From assembly GCA_027858995.1 (NCBI GenBank), contig JAQIBP010000048.1:1-41358 (forward strand): DNA of 41,358 nucleotides, given 5' to 3'. A program made the translations under genes and the position numbers. Each line of letters starts with the position of its first letter. The first letter of the stretch is position 1. The stretch is from Deltaproteobacteria bacterium. Lineage in GTDB: Bacteria > Desulfobacterota > Desulfobacteria > Desulfobacterales > Desulfobacteraceae. Positions 23,252-32,171 of the stretch are shown here, piece by piece. Below the pieces are notes generated by a model. That model was not told the origin of the DNA and made no database searches. It saw only the letters and a list, made by a program, of their open reading frames with translations.

Positions 23252-24082
23252 TTATGCAATAGATATTTTACAGGCTTCAAGGCTTTGCTTTTCATCTTCA
23301 AGATATGAAGCAAGACGTTTTCCGAGTTCATCAAAATCTACTTTATGCCCATCAAATTCAGGTCCGTCAACACAGGCAAATTTAGTATCTTCGCCAATTG
23401 AGACCCGGCAGCATCCGCACATACCTGTACCATCCACCATAATGGGATTAAGACTGACAATAGTTTTGACATTCATCTCTTTGGTGATAAGGCTGCAGAA
23501 CTTCATCATTGGTATGGGGCCTATGGCAACCACAAGATCAATATCATCTTTTTTCAGAGTCTCTTTTAAAACATCAGTAACAAATCCGTGATGTCCCATT
23601 GAACCATCATCTGTACAGATATGCAGCCTTGTTGATGCAGCTTTCATCATCTCTTCCATGATCAGAAGATCATAGCTTCGTGATCCCAGAATAGTTGTAA
23701 CATCATTGCCGGCTTCTTTTAATGCTTTTGTGATGGGATGAAGAACTGCAATTCCGGTTCCGCCTCCAACACAGACAACTTTTCCAAAGTTTCCAATATG
23801 AGTTGGACTGCCAAGGGGGCCTATAAGAGCATAAAATTCATCTCCAACTTTTAACTCCTTAAATTTTGTCGTAGATGTGCCTACTACCATATAAATAATT
23901 GTAATTGTCCCTTTTTCCGGGTCAGTGTCAGCCATTGTCAAGGGGATGCGCTCTCCTGTTTCATCGGCCTGAAGTATCACAAATTGACCTGGTTTGGCTT
24001 TTTGTGATATGCGTGGAGCTTCTATTTCATTAAGGATAATGGTTCCTTGAGCCATCTCCTCACGATTTACAATTTTTGACAT
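23252..24082 (-). CDS. nfnA: NADH-dependent reduced ferredoxin:NADP+ oxidoreductase subunit A
   Basis: 276 residues of the ferredoxin-NADP reductase / PyrK-like fold. It has the FAD region KPGQFVILQADETGERIPLT, the NAD-binding loop VCVGGGTGIAVLHP, and a C-terminal [2Fe-2S] cysteine set in GTGMCGCCRVSIG plus FAC. NfnA binds NAD(H) and FAD and forms the bifurcating complex with NfnB. The ORF starts at ATG 24082 with AGGAGG close upstream on the minus strand. nfnB follows after 52 bases, so the two form one operon, divergent from hmc. Confidence 0.92.
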   Translation of the reverse strand: MSKIVNREEMAQGTIILNEIEAPRISQKAKPGQFVILQADETGERIPLTMADTDPEKGTITIIYMVVGTSTTKFKELKVGDEFYALIGPLGSPTHIGNFGKVVCVGGGTGIAVLHPITKALKEAGNDVTTILGSRSYDLLIMEEMMKAASTRLHICTDDGSMGHHGFVTDVLKETLKKDDIDLVVAIGPIPMMKFCSLITKEMNVKTIVSLNPIMVDGTGMCGCCRVSIGEDTKFACVDGPEFDGHKVDFDELGKRLASYLEDEKQSLEACKISIA

Positions 24083-24552
24083 TTTTTCCTCCTGTTAATT
24101 CCAATTTTTATTTTTCAATCCATAACTAAAAAATTCAATATTTGCTGTTATATAGTACCTGACCTAAAACCGCCAGTTTTTAGTTTAGCACCCCTTATAA
24201 TAAAATATTCCTATTCTATAAAAAAAAAAATAATAAAAGCAAGTTTAAAACAATAAATAGGTAACACAAATAAAATACCAAATCCTACCATAACAGTATG
24301 ATTTTATTAGGCTTGACAAGTGCAAACTTCTTATCATACAAAGGGTTCGGTGGTAGTAAAAAACAGTATGGAATATTTGGAGAACTTAAAAATTTATTGA
24401 TTAAATAAATGCTGAAAAAGGCTTGAAATGGTCACCTCTCGCCACAACAAAACATGAAAGTGTTAATTTGGGGTTTGTAAAGGCATGTAAAATATATAAA
24501 TATAAAAAAATAATACTATCAAAATCAGGAAAATTATATCAAGGGAAATAAA
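24083..24552. promoter_or_regulatory. Divergent promoter region between nfnAB and hmc
   Basis: 470 AT-rich bases without a recognisable gene. It must hold the promoters for both operons. The best rightward candidate is listed at 24313-24340. The region from there to the hmcA start (about 200 bases) would be a long leader; no known riboswitch was recognised in it. Confidence 0.5.
24313..24340 (+). promoter_or_regulatory. Candidate sigma70-type promoter for hmc
   Basis: A perfect -35 TTGACA (24313-24318), a 16-base spacer and -10 CATACA (24335-24340). It is the best match to consensus upstream of hmcA, though it lies over 200 bases from the start codon. Confidence 0.45.
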
Positions 24553-26088
24553 ATGGAGAAGTTCAAAACACTACTAAAATGGTACAATCTTACAGCTGTT
24601 ATTGTAATCTTGTTTGTTGCTGTTGTTTTTGCAAGTGTTGAATCAGCAGATGTTGGCAAAGTAAGACCTGATGTTATAAACATAGATTCCATAAAAACAT
24701 TTGGTGATCTTGAGCGGCCTTCTGTACCTTTTCTCCACGATAAACATACAGATGCAGTTGAGAAGTCAGGAGGAGACTGTAAGACCTGCCATACAACCAA
24801 AGATGGTAAATTATCACAAAAATTTATGGGTTGGGACAATAAAAATCAAAAGGCAGCAATGGATAATTTCCATATCAATTGTATTGGATGCCATGAAGAT
24901 TCAATGGGAAAAGGTCAAACATCAGGTCCTGTTGCATGTGCTGACTGCCATCAGAAAAGTTCTGCAATATCATCTTCACGCCAGGAGATGGGACTTGATA
25001 ATTCACTTCATTACCGTCACACAGAAGCTTATGATAACAAATGTGAAGTTTGCCATACTGATTGTGAAAGCCATGTCTTTAAAAAAGGTGAAGAGACAAC
25101 GTGCAGGCATTGCCACAATGGCGAACAAGCTGAAAAAAAGGTGACTACTCTTGAACAGGCTGCACATGAGTCCTGTATTACCTGTCATATGACAAGAGAG
25201 GCTGAGAAAGAAGATAGCGGACCTGTAAAATGTGCAGGGTGTCATGACCTTGAAGCCCAGAAAAGTGTGAAAAAAATTTCACCTGTCCCACGCATGGAGA
25301 GACAGCAGCCTGATGTGCTTATGGTAAAAACAGGCAATGAGGATCTTGATAAACCTGGCAAAAACAGAATGAATTTTGTTGCTTTTAATCATAAAGCCCA
25401 TGAAAATTATAATGATACATGCCGGGTTTGCCATCATGAATCAATGTCTGCCTGTAATTCATGTCATACCCCGGAAGGTTCTGAAGATAGTAAAGGTGTC
25501 TCCCTTGAGCAGGCAATGCACAAAATGGACAGAGATCAGAGCTGCATAGGGTGTCATGAAGCTTTGCAGCATGAAACTCAGTGTGCAGGATGTCATGGGT
25601 TACTGTCGAAAAATCGAAAAAAGGATGATGCTTCATGTCTTATGTGCCATGTCAAGCCTCCTGGAGGAGCCCAAATGGATGAATCATTGGCCAGAATGAT
25701 GATTGAACAGCGTCCAATGCAGTCTCAAACATTTGATGCCCAAGATATTCCGGAAAAAATAGTGATTAAAGATCTGTCTGATAAATATGAACCAGTTGAT
25801 TTTCCTCATCGTCAGATAGTTAATAAAATTGCCCAGAATATACAAGATAATAAACTGGCAGCCTATTTTCATGCTGATAAGGCAACCTTGTGCCAGGGAT
25901 GTCACCATAACTCACCTGCCACAAAAAAGCCCACAAGCTGTAACAATTGCCATGGCAAACCTTTTAATGAAAAAGATATGAATAAGCCTGGATTAATGGG
26001 TGCATATCACATTCAATGCATGGAGTGTCATACAAATATGAAAATAGATAATAATGGCTGTACAGACTGCCATGAGGAAAAAAAATAG
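24553..26088 (+). CDS. hmcA: High-molecular-weight cytochrome c HmcA (16 haems)
   Basis: 511 residues with an N-terminal signal segment (LTAVIVILFVAVVFA). I count sixteen CxxCH haem sites (first CKTCH, last CTDCH), the canonical number for HmcA. It is a periplasmic electron reservoir that receives electrons from periplasmic cytochrome c3/hydrogenases and passes them to the membrane part of the Hmc complex. It is the first gene of the operon hmcABCD-(tmcD-like)-hmcEF and is followed after 66 bases by hmcB. The start ATG 24553 follows AAGGGAAA. Confidence 0.93.
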   Translation: MEKFKTLLKWYNLTAVIVILFVAVVFASVESADVGKVRPDVINIDSIKTFGDLERPSVPFLHDKHTDAVEKSGGDCKTCHTTKDGKLSQKFMGWDNKNQKAAMDNFHINCIGCHEDSMGKGQTSGPVACADCHQKSSAISSSRQEMGLDNSLHYRHTEAYDNKCEVCHTDCESHVFKKGEETTCRHCHNGEQAEKKVTTLEQAAHESCITCHMTREAEKEDSGPVKCAGCHDLEAQKSVKKISPVPRMERQQPDVLMVKTGNEDLDKPGKNRMNFVAFNHKAHENYNDTCRVCHHESMSACNSCHTPEGSEDSKGVSLEQAMHKMDRDQSCIGCHEALQHETQCAGCHGLLSKNRKKDDASCLMCHVKPPGGAQMDESLARMMIEQRPMQSQTFDAQDIPEKIVIKDLSDKYEPVDFPHRQIVNKIAQNIQDNKLAAYFHADKATLCQGCHHNSPATKKPTSCNNCHGKPFNEKDMNKPGLMGAYHIQCMECHTNMKIDNNGCTDCHEEKK

Positions 26089-26154
26089 TGTTTAAACGAC
26101 AATCCAAACAGGAATTATATAAGTAAGGATACTTTATATTAACGAGGTAAATAT

Positions 26155-27318
26155 ATGTCCATAACAAGAAGAAAATTTTTAGGATGGATGGGAGCAGCTG
26201 GTGTTGGTACAACAATTGGTAAAACACAAGCCCGTGCATCTTCCGGGAAAGAGTTTACCGGCTATCCAGACAGCTTTGGGGTTCTGCATGATGAAGCAAG
26301 ATGTGTAGGCTGCAGATCATGTGAAGAAGCCTGTAATCAGGTTAACAATCTGCCCAAGCCTGAAAAATCTTTTAAAGATGAATCTGTTTTAGATGGAAAA
26401 CGCAGACCAGAAGAGGATTCATATACTGTTGTAAATAAATACAAAACTTCAAAAGGAACAAGGTTCAGCAAAATACAATGCAACCACTGTCTTGAACCTG
26501 CATGCGCTTCTGTATGTTTTGTTGCAGCATTTTCAAAAGAGCCTTCCGGCGCAGTTGTATATGACCCCACCGTATGTGTGGGATGCAGATACTGCATGAT
26601 GGCATGCCCCTTTGAAGTACCTGCATATCAATATGATGATGCTTTTACTCCCGAGATTACCAAATGTACCATGTGTGCTCCAAGACTTGAAAAAGGACTG
26701 CTCCCCGGTTGTGTTGAAGTCTGTCCAAAAGAGGCTTTAACATTTGGGAAACGTGATGACCTTATTAAAATTGCAAAAGAGAGAATAAGAAAACATCCTG
26801 ATCGTTATGTTGATCATATCTACGGCGAAAAAGAGATGGGTGGAACAAGCTGGTTGTATATTTCAGATGTTCCCTTTGAAGAGATCGGCATGAGAGAAGA
26901 TCTTGGAAATACTCCAGCACCAAACCTAACTTCAGGAGCGTTGCATGTTGTTCCAATGGTTGTAGCCCTGTGGCCGGTTTTTCTTACAGGTATGTATGGA
27001 ATGACAAAAAGGCGGGAGAAAATAGCTGCTGATGAAAAGGATAATGCTGTTGCAGATGCTGTTCAGAAAGCTGAAACCAAAGCTACAGATGAGCTGTCAA
27101 AAGCACAGGAGCAGGCAAAGAAACAGCAGGAAAATGCTTTGAAAAAAGCAGAAACAGATAAAGAAAAAGCTGTTAAAGAGGCTCTTGAAAAAGTAGCTGA
27201 GGAAGCTGCAAAAGCCGCCGAAACGGCTGAGACAGACCCCCCAGATGAATCAGCCGAATCAGCCGAGACAGCCGAAGCCAAACCTGAAGATGAGCCAAAA
27301 CCTGAGGAGGGATCTTAA
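26155..27318 (+). CDS. hmcB: HmcB, periplasm-facing Fe-S subunit of the Hmc complex
   Basis: 387 residues. A twin-arginine signal ([13 protein letters not shown]) shows Tat export. Four ferredoxin-type cysteine groups follow: [35 protein letters not shown] and CTMCAP...CVEVC, for four [4Fe-4S] clusters as in DmsB/HybA-like proteins. A membrane helix ([18 protein letters not shown], about 264-281) anchors it. It links HmcA to HmcC. The last ~100 residues are an Ala/Glu/Lys-rich coiled coil ending in acidic, Pro-rich repeats; I do not know this tail as a fixed feature of the family. GAGGAGG near its end is the hmcC ribosome binding site. Confidence 0.92.
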   Translation: MSITRRKFLGWMGAAGVGTTIGKTQARASSGKEFTGYPDSFGVLHDEARCVGCRSCEEACNQVNNLPKPEKSFKDESVLDGKRRPEEDSYTVVNKYKTSKGTRFSKIQCNHCLEPACASVCFVAAFSKEPSGAVVYDPTVCVGCRYCMMACPFEVPAYQYDDAFTPEITKCTMCAPRLEKGLLPGCVEVCPKEALTFGKRDDLIKIAKERIRKHPDRYVDHIYGEKEMGGTSWLYISDVPFEEIGMREDLGNTPAPNLTSGALHVVPMVVALWPVFLTGMYGMTKRREKIAADEKDNAVADAVQKAETKATDELSKAQEQAKKQQENALKKAETDKEKAVKEALEKVAEEAAKAAETAETDPPDESAESAETAEAKPEDEPKPEEGS

Positions 27319-27319
27319 G

Positions 27320-28525
27320 ATGTCTGAGCAAGAAGCTGTTGCAACACAAGAAGATGTTGCCATGGAAAATAAATCACTGTTTACTCCCTTTAATGTTATC
27401 GCAGGAGTAATTGTAATTGTGGGACTGGTGCTTACAATTTTAAGATTTACAAAGGGCCTTGGCTCTGTAACAAACCTCTCCAATACCCAGCCCTGGGGTC
27501 TCTGGATAGGCTTTGATCTTATGTGCGGAGTTGCACTTGCTGCAGGTGGCTATACAACATCGGCAGCCTGTTATATATTTGGCATGAAAAAATATCACTC
27601 TGCAGTAAGAGCTGCAATCCTGACAGGTTTTCTCGGGTATGCAACTGTGCTTGTATCCCTGTTATATGATGTGGGACGTCCCGATCGTCTACTCATGGCA
27701 TATCCCTTTATTGTCCAGCAGGGCACAACTTCACTTCTCTTTGAAGTGGGCTTGTGTGTAATGCTTTATCTCATAGTCCTTTTTCTGGAATTTACTCCAA
27801 TACCTCTTGAGTGGCTGGGATTTAGAAAAGCCCGTGCAATTGCCGTAAAAGTAACCATGGTGCTTACAATATTTGGTGTTGTTTTATCAACTCTGCACCA
27901 GTCATCTCTTGGAGCGCTTTTCCTCATTGCACCTTCAAAACTTCATCCGCTGTGGTATTCACCATATATAGCTGTATTCTTTTTTGTATCAAGTATAATT
28001 GCAGGACTTTCCATGGTGATATTTGAGGGTTCGCTTTCGCACAAGGTGTTTCATTCAAAAATGGATAAAACTTATCTTGAACAACATGAACCCCTTGTTT
28101 TCGGGTATGCAAAAGCTGCAGCCATTGTTTTGTTTGGATATTTTATAATAAAAATTGTCGGAGTTGCTGCTGACAATCACTGGCATCTTCTCGGCACCCC
28201 TTACGGAATCTGGTTTCTTGTGGAAGTCTTAGGGTTTGTGGTCTTACCATGTTTTCTTTTTACAATAGGCTCCCGGGATAAAAACCTTGATTTAATAAAA
28301 ACTTCTGCAATTATATCAATAATCGGAATTGTTTTAAACAGACTAAATGTGTGTATAATTGCCTTTAACTGGCAAAAACCCTTAGCTGAAAGATATATTC
28401 CATCCTGGATGGAAGTTATGCTCACTATATTTATGGTAACATGCCTGATCCTTGTTTTCAGATTTATTGTCACAAGAATGCCGGTTTTTTATGAACACCC
28501 TGATTTTAAAGAAGAACATCACTAA
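27320..28525 (+). CDS. hmcC: HmcC, NrfD-type integral membrane subunit
   Basis: About 401 residues with roughly ten transmembrane helices of the NrfD/PsrC family, including the typical PWGLWIGFDLMCGVALAAGG. NrfD-like subunits exchange electrons with the quinone pool and may move protons. The start is ATG 27320, one base after the hmcB stop, with GAGGAGG 9 bases upstream; a longer frame from 27245 overlaps hmcB and has a non-membrane Pro/Gln-rich start, so I reject it. hmcD follows after 14 bases. Confidence 0.93.
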   Translation: MSEQEAVATQEDVAMENKSLFTPFNVIAGVIVIVGLVLTILRFTKGLGSVTNLSNTQPWGLWIGFDLMCGVALAAGGYTTSAACYIFGMKKYHSAVRAAILTGFLGYATVLVSLLYDVGRPDRLLMAYPFIVQQGTTSLLFEVGLCVMLYLIVLFLEFTPIPLEWLGFRKARAIAVKVTMVLTIFGVVLSTLHQSSLGALFLIAPSKLHPLWYSPYIAVFFFVSSIIAGLSMVIFEGSLSHKVFHSKMDKTYLEQHEPLVFGYAKAAAIVLFGYFIIKIVGVAADNHWHLLGTPYGIWFLVEVLGFVVLPCFLFTIGSRDKNLDLIKTSAIISIIGIVLNRLNVCIIAFNWQKPLAERYIPSWMEVMLTIFMVTCLILVFRFIVTRMPVFYEHPDFKEEHH

Positions 28526-28539
28526 GAAGGAACAAACAA

Positions 28540-28671
28540 ATGGAAGATACAATCTATACACTTCAAGATTTTATGCTGCATACAGAATCCATAACATACA
28601 TAATTATGGGAATCTCCTTAATATGTGTTGTTGGTTTCTGGTTTTTTTTGACAGGTACAGAAGAAGATTGA
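28540..28671 (+). CDS. hmcD: HmcD, small membrane subunit
   Basis: 43 residues: a short N-terminal amphipathic part (EDTIYTLQDFMLHTE), one membrane helix (TYIIMGISLICVVGFWFFL) and an acidic tail. HmcD in Desulfovibrio is a similarly tiny single-helix protein in the same place between hmcC and hmcE. GAAGGAA precedes the ATG. It is too short for ordinary gene finders, and the assignment rests mainly on position and topology. Confidence 0.82.
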   Translation: MEDTIYTLQDFMLHTESITYIIMGISLICVVGFWFFLTGTEED

Positions 28672-28725
28672 AGATTTTAAATATATTGAGTCTGCAAAGA
28701 CCTTTGAATAGTTGAAGGAGAAAGT

Positions 28726-29991
28726 ATGACAGATAAAACAAACTGGGACTGGGAGACAAAAGAGAAGCAGATTTCCGATCTGAACGAGTGGAAATCCTCT
28801 TATAACTGGGTCGAAGAGCCCTATGCCAGTCCTGATGGTGAAAAAATTGCAGCCATTGTAAACACAGATGACATGGAATTCAATGTTTGTGAAAACAGTA
28901 AAGCGTGGGAAATAGAAGAGCCCTTTGAAAAAGCCTACTCTTTAAGATATTCTCCAGATGGAAGGCTAATAGTACTTGCCGCCGCAGATGATGAATGGAA
29001 GACAGTGGTTGACGGAAAACCCTGGGAAACTATTTTTGATTTTTTATGGGATTTAAGATTCAGCAAAGACGGCAAAGCAATTGCTGTGGCAACCCAGACC
29101 GATGGAGAGTATTGCATGGCTGTGAATGATGTCCCATGGAAAGATTCATACAGTTTTATAACATGCATGACTTTGAGTGATGACGGGAAAAATTCTGGTT
29201 CTGTGGTTCAGACAATTAATTTGGGGCAGGCAGAGGTCTTTAAATTCCAGAAGGGTGCTTTTTCTGCTGCTGTAAATGGTGTTCCCTGGGACACTAATTT
29301 TGTAAATGTCTGGAATATGGCATTTAATGCAGATGGCTCAAAACTTGCTGCAGAAGTCAGGCTAAATCTTTATGATTATACAATAGCTGTTGATGGCAAG
29401 GCATGGAACAGTATTTATGGCTGTGTTTGGGAACCTATATTTCATCCAAATACAAACAGTGTGATAGCACCGGTGAAAGTCAAAGATGGATGGACTTTGG
29501 CCCAGGATGACAATATATTATGGGACAGCAGATTTGCCCAGGTATGGCATCAGATGGTAAGCAGGCAAAGTGATAAAATTGCAGCCATAGCAGCTACATC
29601 CTATGGAAAATGGACAGTTGCTGTTGATGGAAAACCCTGGGACATAACATTTGGCGATATGGTAACAGATGCTGTTTTCAGCCCCGATGGCACTCAAATA
29701 GCATGTATTGGAACAGACAGCGGTAAATATACTATCTGCAATGATGGCAAAGCCTGGGACATTAAGTGCGATATGGTCTGGAAACCGGTTTTCAGCCCTG
29801 ACGGCAGTAAAATTGCCGCAAAAATTGACAAAAACGGCAAAAGAACAATTGCTGTAAACGGCAAACTCTGGAATAAAATGTGCGACGAAGTGTGGGAGCC
29901 TGTTTTCAGTCCTGATGGCAGTAAAATACTTTGCCGCAGTGTGGAAGATGGAAAATATTATAGAAGAGTAATTCCTGTGAGCGAATTTTGA
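28726..29991 (+). CDS. TmcD-like Trp-rich beta-propeller protein
   Basis: 421 residues made of about nine repeats of roughly 45 residues, each with an SPDG-like turn and a (D)GKPWD-like motif (for example GKPWE, GVPWD, GKAWN, GKPWD, GKAWD, GKLWN). The pattern predicts a beta-propeller of the WD40/TolB type, very rich in Trp. It has no signal peptide and no cysteine cluster, so it is probably cytoplasmic. TmcD, the Trp-rich cytoplasmic subunit of the related Tmc complex of Desulfovibrio, is the nearest match I know. The classical D. vulgaris hmc operon has no such gene between hmcD and hmcE. AAGGAG precedes ATG 28726. Confidence 0.72.
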   Translation: MTDKTNWDWETKEKQISDLNEWKSSYNWVEEPYASPDGEKIAAIVNTDDMEFNVCENSKAWEIEEPFEKAYSLRYSPDGRLIVLAAADDEWKTVVDGKPWETIFDFLWDLRFSKDGKAIAVATQTDGEYCMAVNDVPWKDSYSFITCMTLSDDGKNSGSVVQTINLGQAEVFKFQKGAFSAAVNGVPWDTNFVNVWNMAFNADGSKLAAEVRLNLYDYTIAVDGKAWNSIYGCVWEPIFHPNTNSVIAPVKVKDGWTLAQDDNILWDSRFAQVWHQMVSRQSDKIAAIAATSYGKWTVAVDGKPWDITFGDMVTDAVFSPDGTQIACIGTDSGKYTICNDGKAWDIKCDMVWKPVFSPDGSKIAAKIDKNGKRTIAVNGKLWNKMCDEVWEPVFSPDGSKILCRSVEDGKYYRRVIPVSEF

Positions 29992-30015
29992 AAGATAAAA
30001 AGGGGAATAAAAAAA

Positions 30016-30684
30016 ATGAATAGTTTTAACTCCATTTATAATTTTGTAAGTGGTCCTCTTGTATGGCTTGCCTTTATTGTTTTTATAGGGGGATCCATAT
30101 ACAGAATCCGGAACCTTATTATACTTGTGAATAAAAAAGAGAGATTTATTTATACTTATATGAGCCTTAAATACAGCCTTAGATCAATCAGTCACTGGAT
30201 TGTTCCCTTTGCAACTATAAGCTGGCGCACACGTCCTGTAATGACAATAACAACTTTTATTTTCCACGCAGGTCTTGTTATAATGCCGTTTTTTTTAAGT
30301 GCCCATGTCATAATGTTTCATAATGCATGGGGATTTTCTTGGGGAAGCCTTCCTGAAGGCTTTACCGATGCAGTAACTCTGATAGTTATTATATGCTGTG
30401 TTATTTTTTTACTGCGGCGGGTTGCTTTAAGAGATGTTAAATTTTTAACAGATGCATCTGATTATGCTGTTTTACTCATAGCAGCAGCACCTTTTATAAC
30501 CGGCTTTCTTGCATATCATAATTTTGGCAGCTATCATTTCTGGATAATTCTTCATATTCTTTCAGGAGAGATAATGCTTGTGGCAATACCGTTTACAAAG
30601 CTTAGGCACATGCTATATGCAGTATTCACAAGAGCTTATATTGGATCTGAATTTGGTAAAATCCGTCATGCAAGGGATTGGTAA
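30016..30684 (+). CDS. hmcE: HmcE, cytochrome b-type membrane subunit
   Basis: 222 residues with about five membrane helices, resembling NarI/DsrM/TmcC-type cytochrome b subunits. Histidines within helices (SISHWIVPF, TFIFHAGLVIM, LSAHVIMFH, and HIL near the end) could bind haem b. In Hmc/Tmc complexes this subunit connects quinone or periplasmic electrons with the cytoplasmic HmcF/TmcB. AAAAGGGG at 29998-30004 precedes the ATG. The length matches HmcE. Confidence 0.88.
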   Translation: MNSFNSIYNFVSGPLVWLAFIVFIGGSIYRIRNLIILVNKKERFIYTYMSLKYSLRSISHWIVPFATISWRTRPVMTITTFIFHAGLVIMPFFLSAHVIMFHNAWGFSWGSLPEGFTDAVTLIVIICCVIFLLRRVALRDVKFLTDASDYAVLLIAAAPFITGFLAYHNFGSYHFWIILHILSGEIMLVAIPFTKLRHMLYAVFTRAYIGSEFGKIRHARDW

Positions 30685-30714
30685 AAATAGTGATTGATAA
30701 GGAGAGTTTTCAAG

Positions 30715-32046
30715 ATGGCACTACCCTATATAGAGTATGAAAAAAATATAATTGATGAAGGTCTTGAAACAGGAATGAAAAACCTGACTCAAGAGAGAAT
30801 TGATAAGGCTCTGGCAAAAGTTCTTGATGGTGAAACAGGTGCGAAACTTAAAGCCTATGTTGATACATGTGTGCATTGCGGTCTGTGTTCAGATGCCTGT
30901 CATATGTACCTTTCTACCAAAAGAGACCCAACACTTACACCTGCGGGCAAAGTAAAAAGGAGTTTATCAGTTCTATTGGAGAACAGAGGTAATATTACAC
31001 CGGAAATCATTAAAAAGGTTTCTATTGTAGCTTCCACAGAGTGTAATCTTTGCAAGCGCTGCGTCCATTATTGCCCCTTTGGAATAGATATAGCTTATAT
31101 GATGTCTGTTGTTAGAAGAATATGTCATTTGTGTGGTGTGACTCCTCTTTATATCCAGGATACAGCGCACAGCCATGCTGTTACGCAAAATCAGATGTGG
31201 GTTAAAGAGGATGAGTGGATAGACACTCTTCAATGGCAGGAGGAAGATGCCAGAGAAGAGATTCCCGATTGCAGAATCCCCCTTGATAAAGAGGGGGCGG
31301 ATTTCATGTATTCTGTAATAGGTCCTGAACCCAAGTTCCTGGCCCAGTTGCTGTACCAGACAGCCATAATTTTTAATACAGCTGGCCTTAACTGGACAAT
31401 GCCCTCTTGTCCAGGCTGGGACAATAGTGATATGGCCATGTTTACAGGTGACAGCGAAATCATGGGACGAAATAAGAGATTTCATTATGAAGCTGCTCAA
31501 AGGCTTAAGGTCAAAAGAATTGTCATGGGTGAGTGCGGTCATGCATTCCGTTCTGTATGGGATATGGGAAACAGATGGTTGGGCTGGGGAATGCCTCCGG
31601 TTCCCATGGTGCATGCCATAGAATTCTATTATGATCTTCTTAAAAGTGGTAAAATAAAAGTAAAGGAAAAGTATAAAAAATCTGTAACCCTCCATGATCC
31701 CTGCAATACAATAAGAGGCATGGGACTTCACGAAAAAGCACGTTATGTTGTAAATGAGCTTTGTGAAAATTTCATAGAGATGCATCCAAACCGTGAGCAT
31801 AATTACTGCTGTAATGCCGGTGGTGGAGTTATCAACTGCGGCCCTCCCTTTAAGAAAAAAAGGGTGGCAACCAACCGGATTAAAGCGCAGCAGATTGCAG
31901 ATACAGGAGCGGAAATATTAATAACTCCCTGTCATAACTGTCACAGCGGTATGGAAGATATTATAGGTGATTATGGAGTTGGCATGCATGTGAAGTTTAT
32001 CAATGACATCATGTACGAGGTTATGGAAAAACCTGAAATCGAATAA
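30715..32046 (+). CDS. hmcF: HmcF, cytoplasmic HdrD-like Fe-S subunit
   Basis: 443 residues. Two [4Fe-4S] motifs, CVHCGLCSDAC and CNLCKRCVHYCP, are followed by two CCG domains (around SCPGWDN/GECGH and YCCNAGGG/PCHNCHSG), as in HdrD and TmcB. CCG domains in HdrB/D hold non-cubane [4Fe-4S] clusters that handle thiol/disulfide chemistry. It is the cytoplasmic electron acceptor or donor of the complex, by family; the partner may be DsrC-like but is not encoded here. ATG 30715 is preferred over 30694 because GGAGAG (30701-30706) lies 8 bases upstream. A strong terminator follows. Confidence 0.9.
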   Translation: MALPYIEYEKNIIDEGLETGMKNLTQERIDKALAKVLDGETGAKLKAYVDTCVHCGLCSDACHMYLSTKRDPTLTPAGKVKRSLSVLLENRGNITPEIIKKVSIVASTECNLCKRCVHYCPFGIDIAYMMSVVRRICHLCGVTPLYIQDTAHSHAVTQNQMWVKEDEWIDTLQWQEEDAREEIPDCRIPLDKEGADFMYSVIGPEPKFLAQLLYQTAIIFNTAGLNWTMPSCPGWDNSDMAMFTGDSEIMGRNKRFHYEAAQRLKVKRIVMGECGHAFRSVWDMGNRWLGWGMPPVPMVHAIEFYYDLLKSGKIKVKEKYKKSVTLHDPCNTIRGMGLHEKARYVVNELCENFIEMHPNREHNYCCNAGGGVINCGPPFKKKRVATNRIKAQQIADTGAEILITPCHNCHSGMEDIIGDYGVGMHVKFINDIMYEVMEKPEIE

Positions 32047-32074
32047 GATAAATTCAGCGTTAATATTGAAACAC

Positions 32075-32111
32075 AAAAAAGGTTGTTGAGAACTATTCAA
32101 CAGCCTTTTTT
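32075..32111. terminator. Bidirectional rho-independent terminator
   Basis: A near-perfect long stem: AAAAAAGG-T-TGTTGA pairs with TCAACA-G-CCTTTTTT around a 6-base loop. It ends the hmc operon and, on the minus strand, the PEP carboxykinase gene. Confidence 0.9.
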
Positions 32112-32171
32112 GTTATTTTCATCAATAAACTGGGAATTGACCCCCTTTTTGTTAAAGATATCCTCTCCTGC

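Noticed and set aside
27063-27281. Ala/Ser-rich frame on the minus strand
   Set aside because: It is the complement of the low-complexity Ala/Glu tail of HmcB.
30973-31800. 275-codon antisense open frame inside hmcF
   Set aside because: It is the shadow of a well-supported gene with ferredoxin and CCG motifs; its own product has no recognisable pattern.
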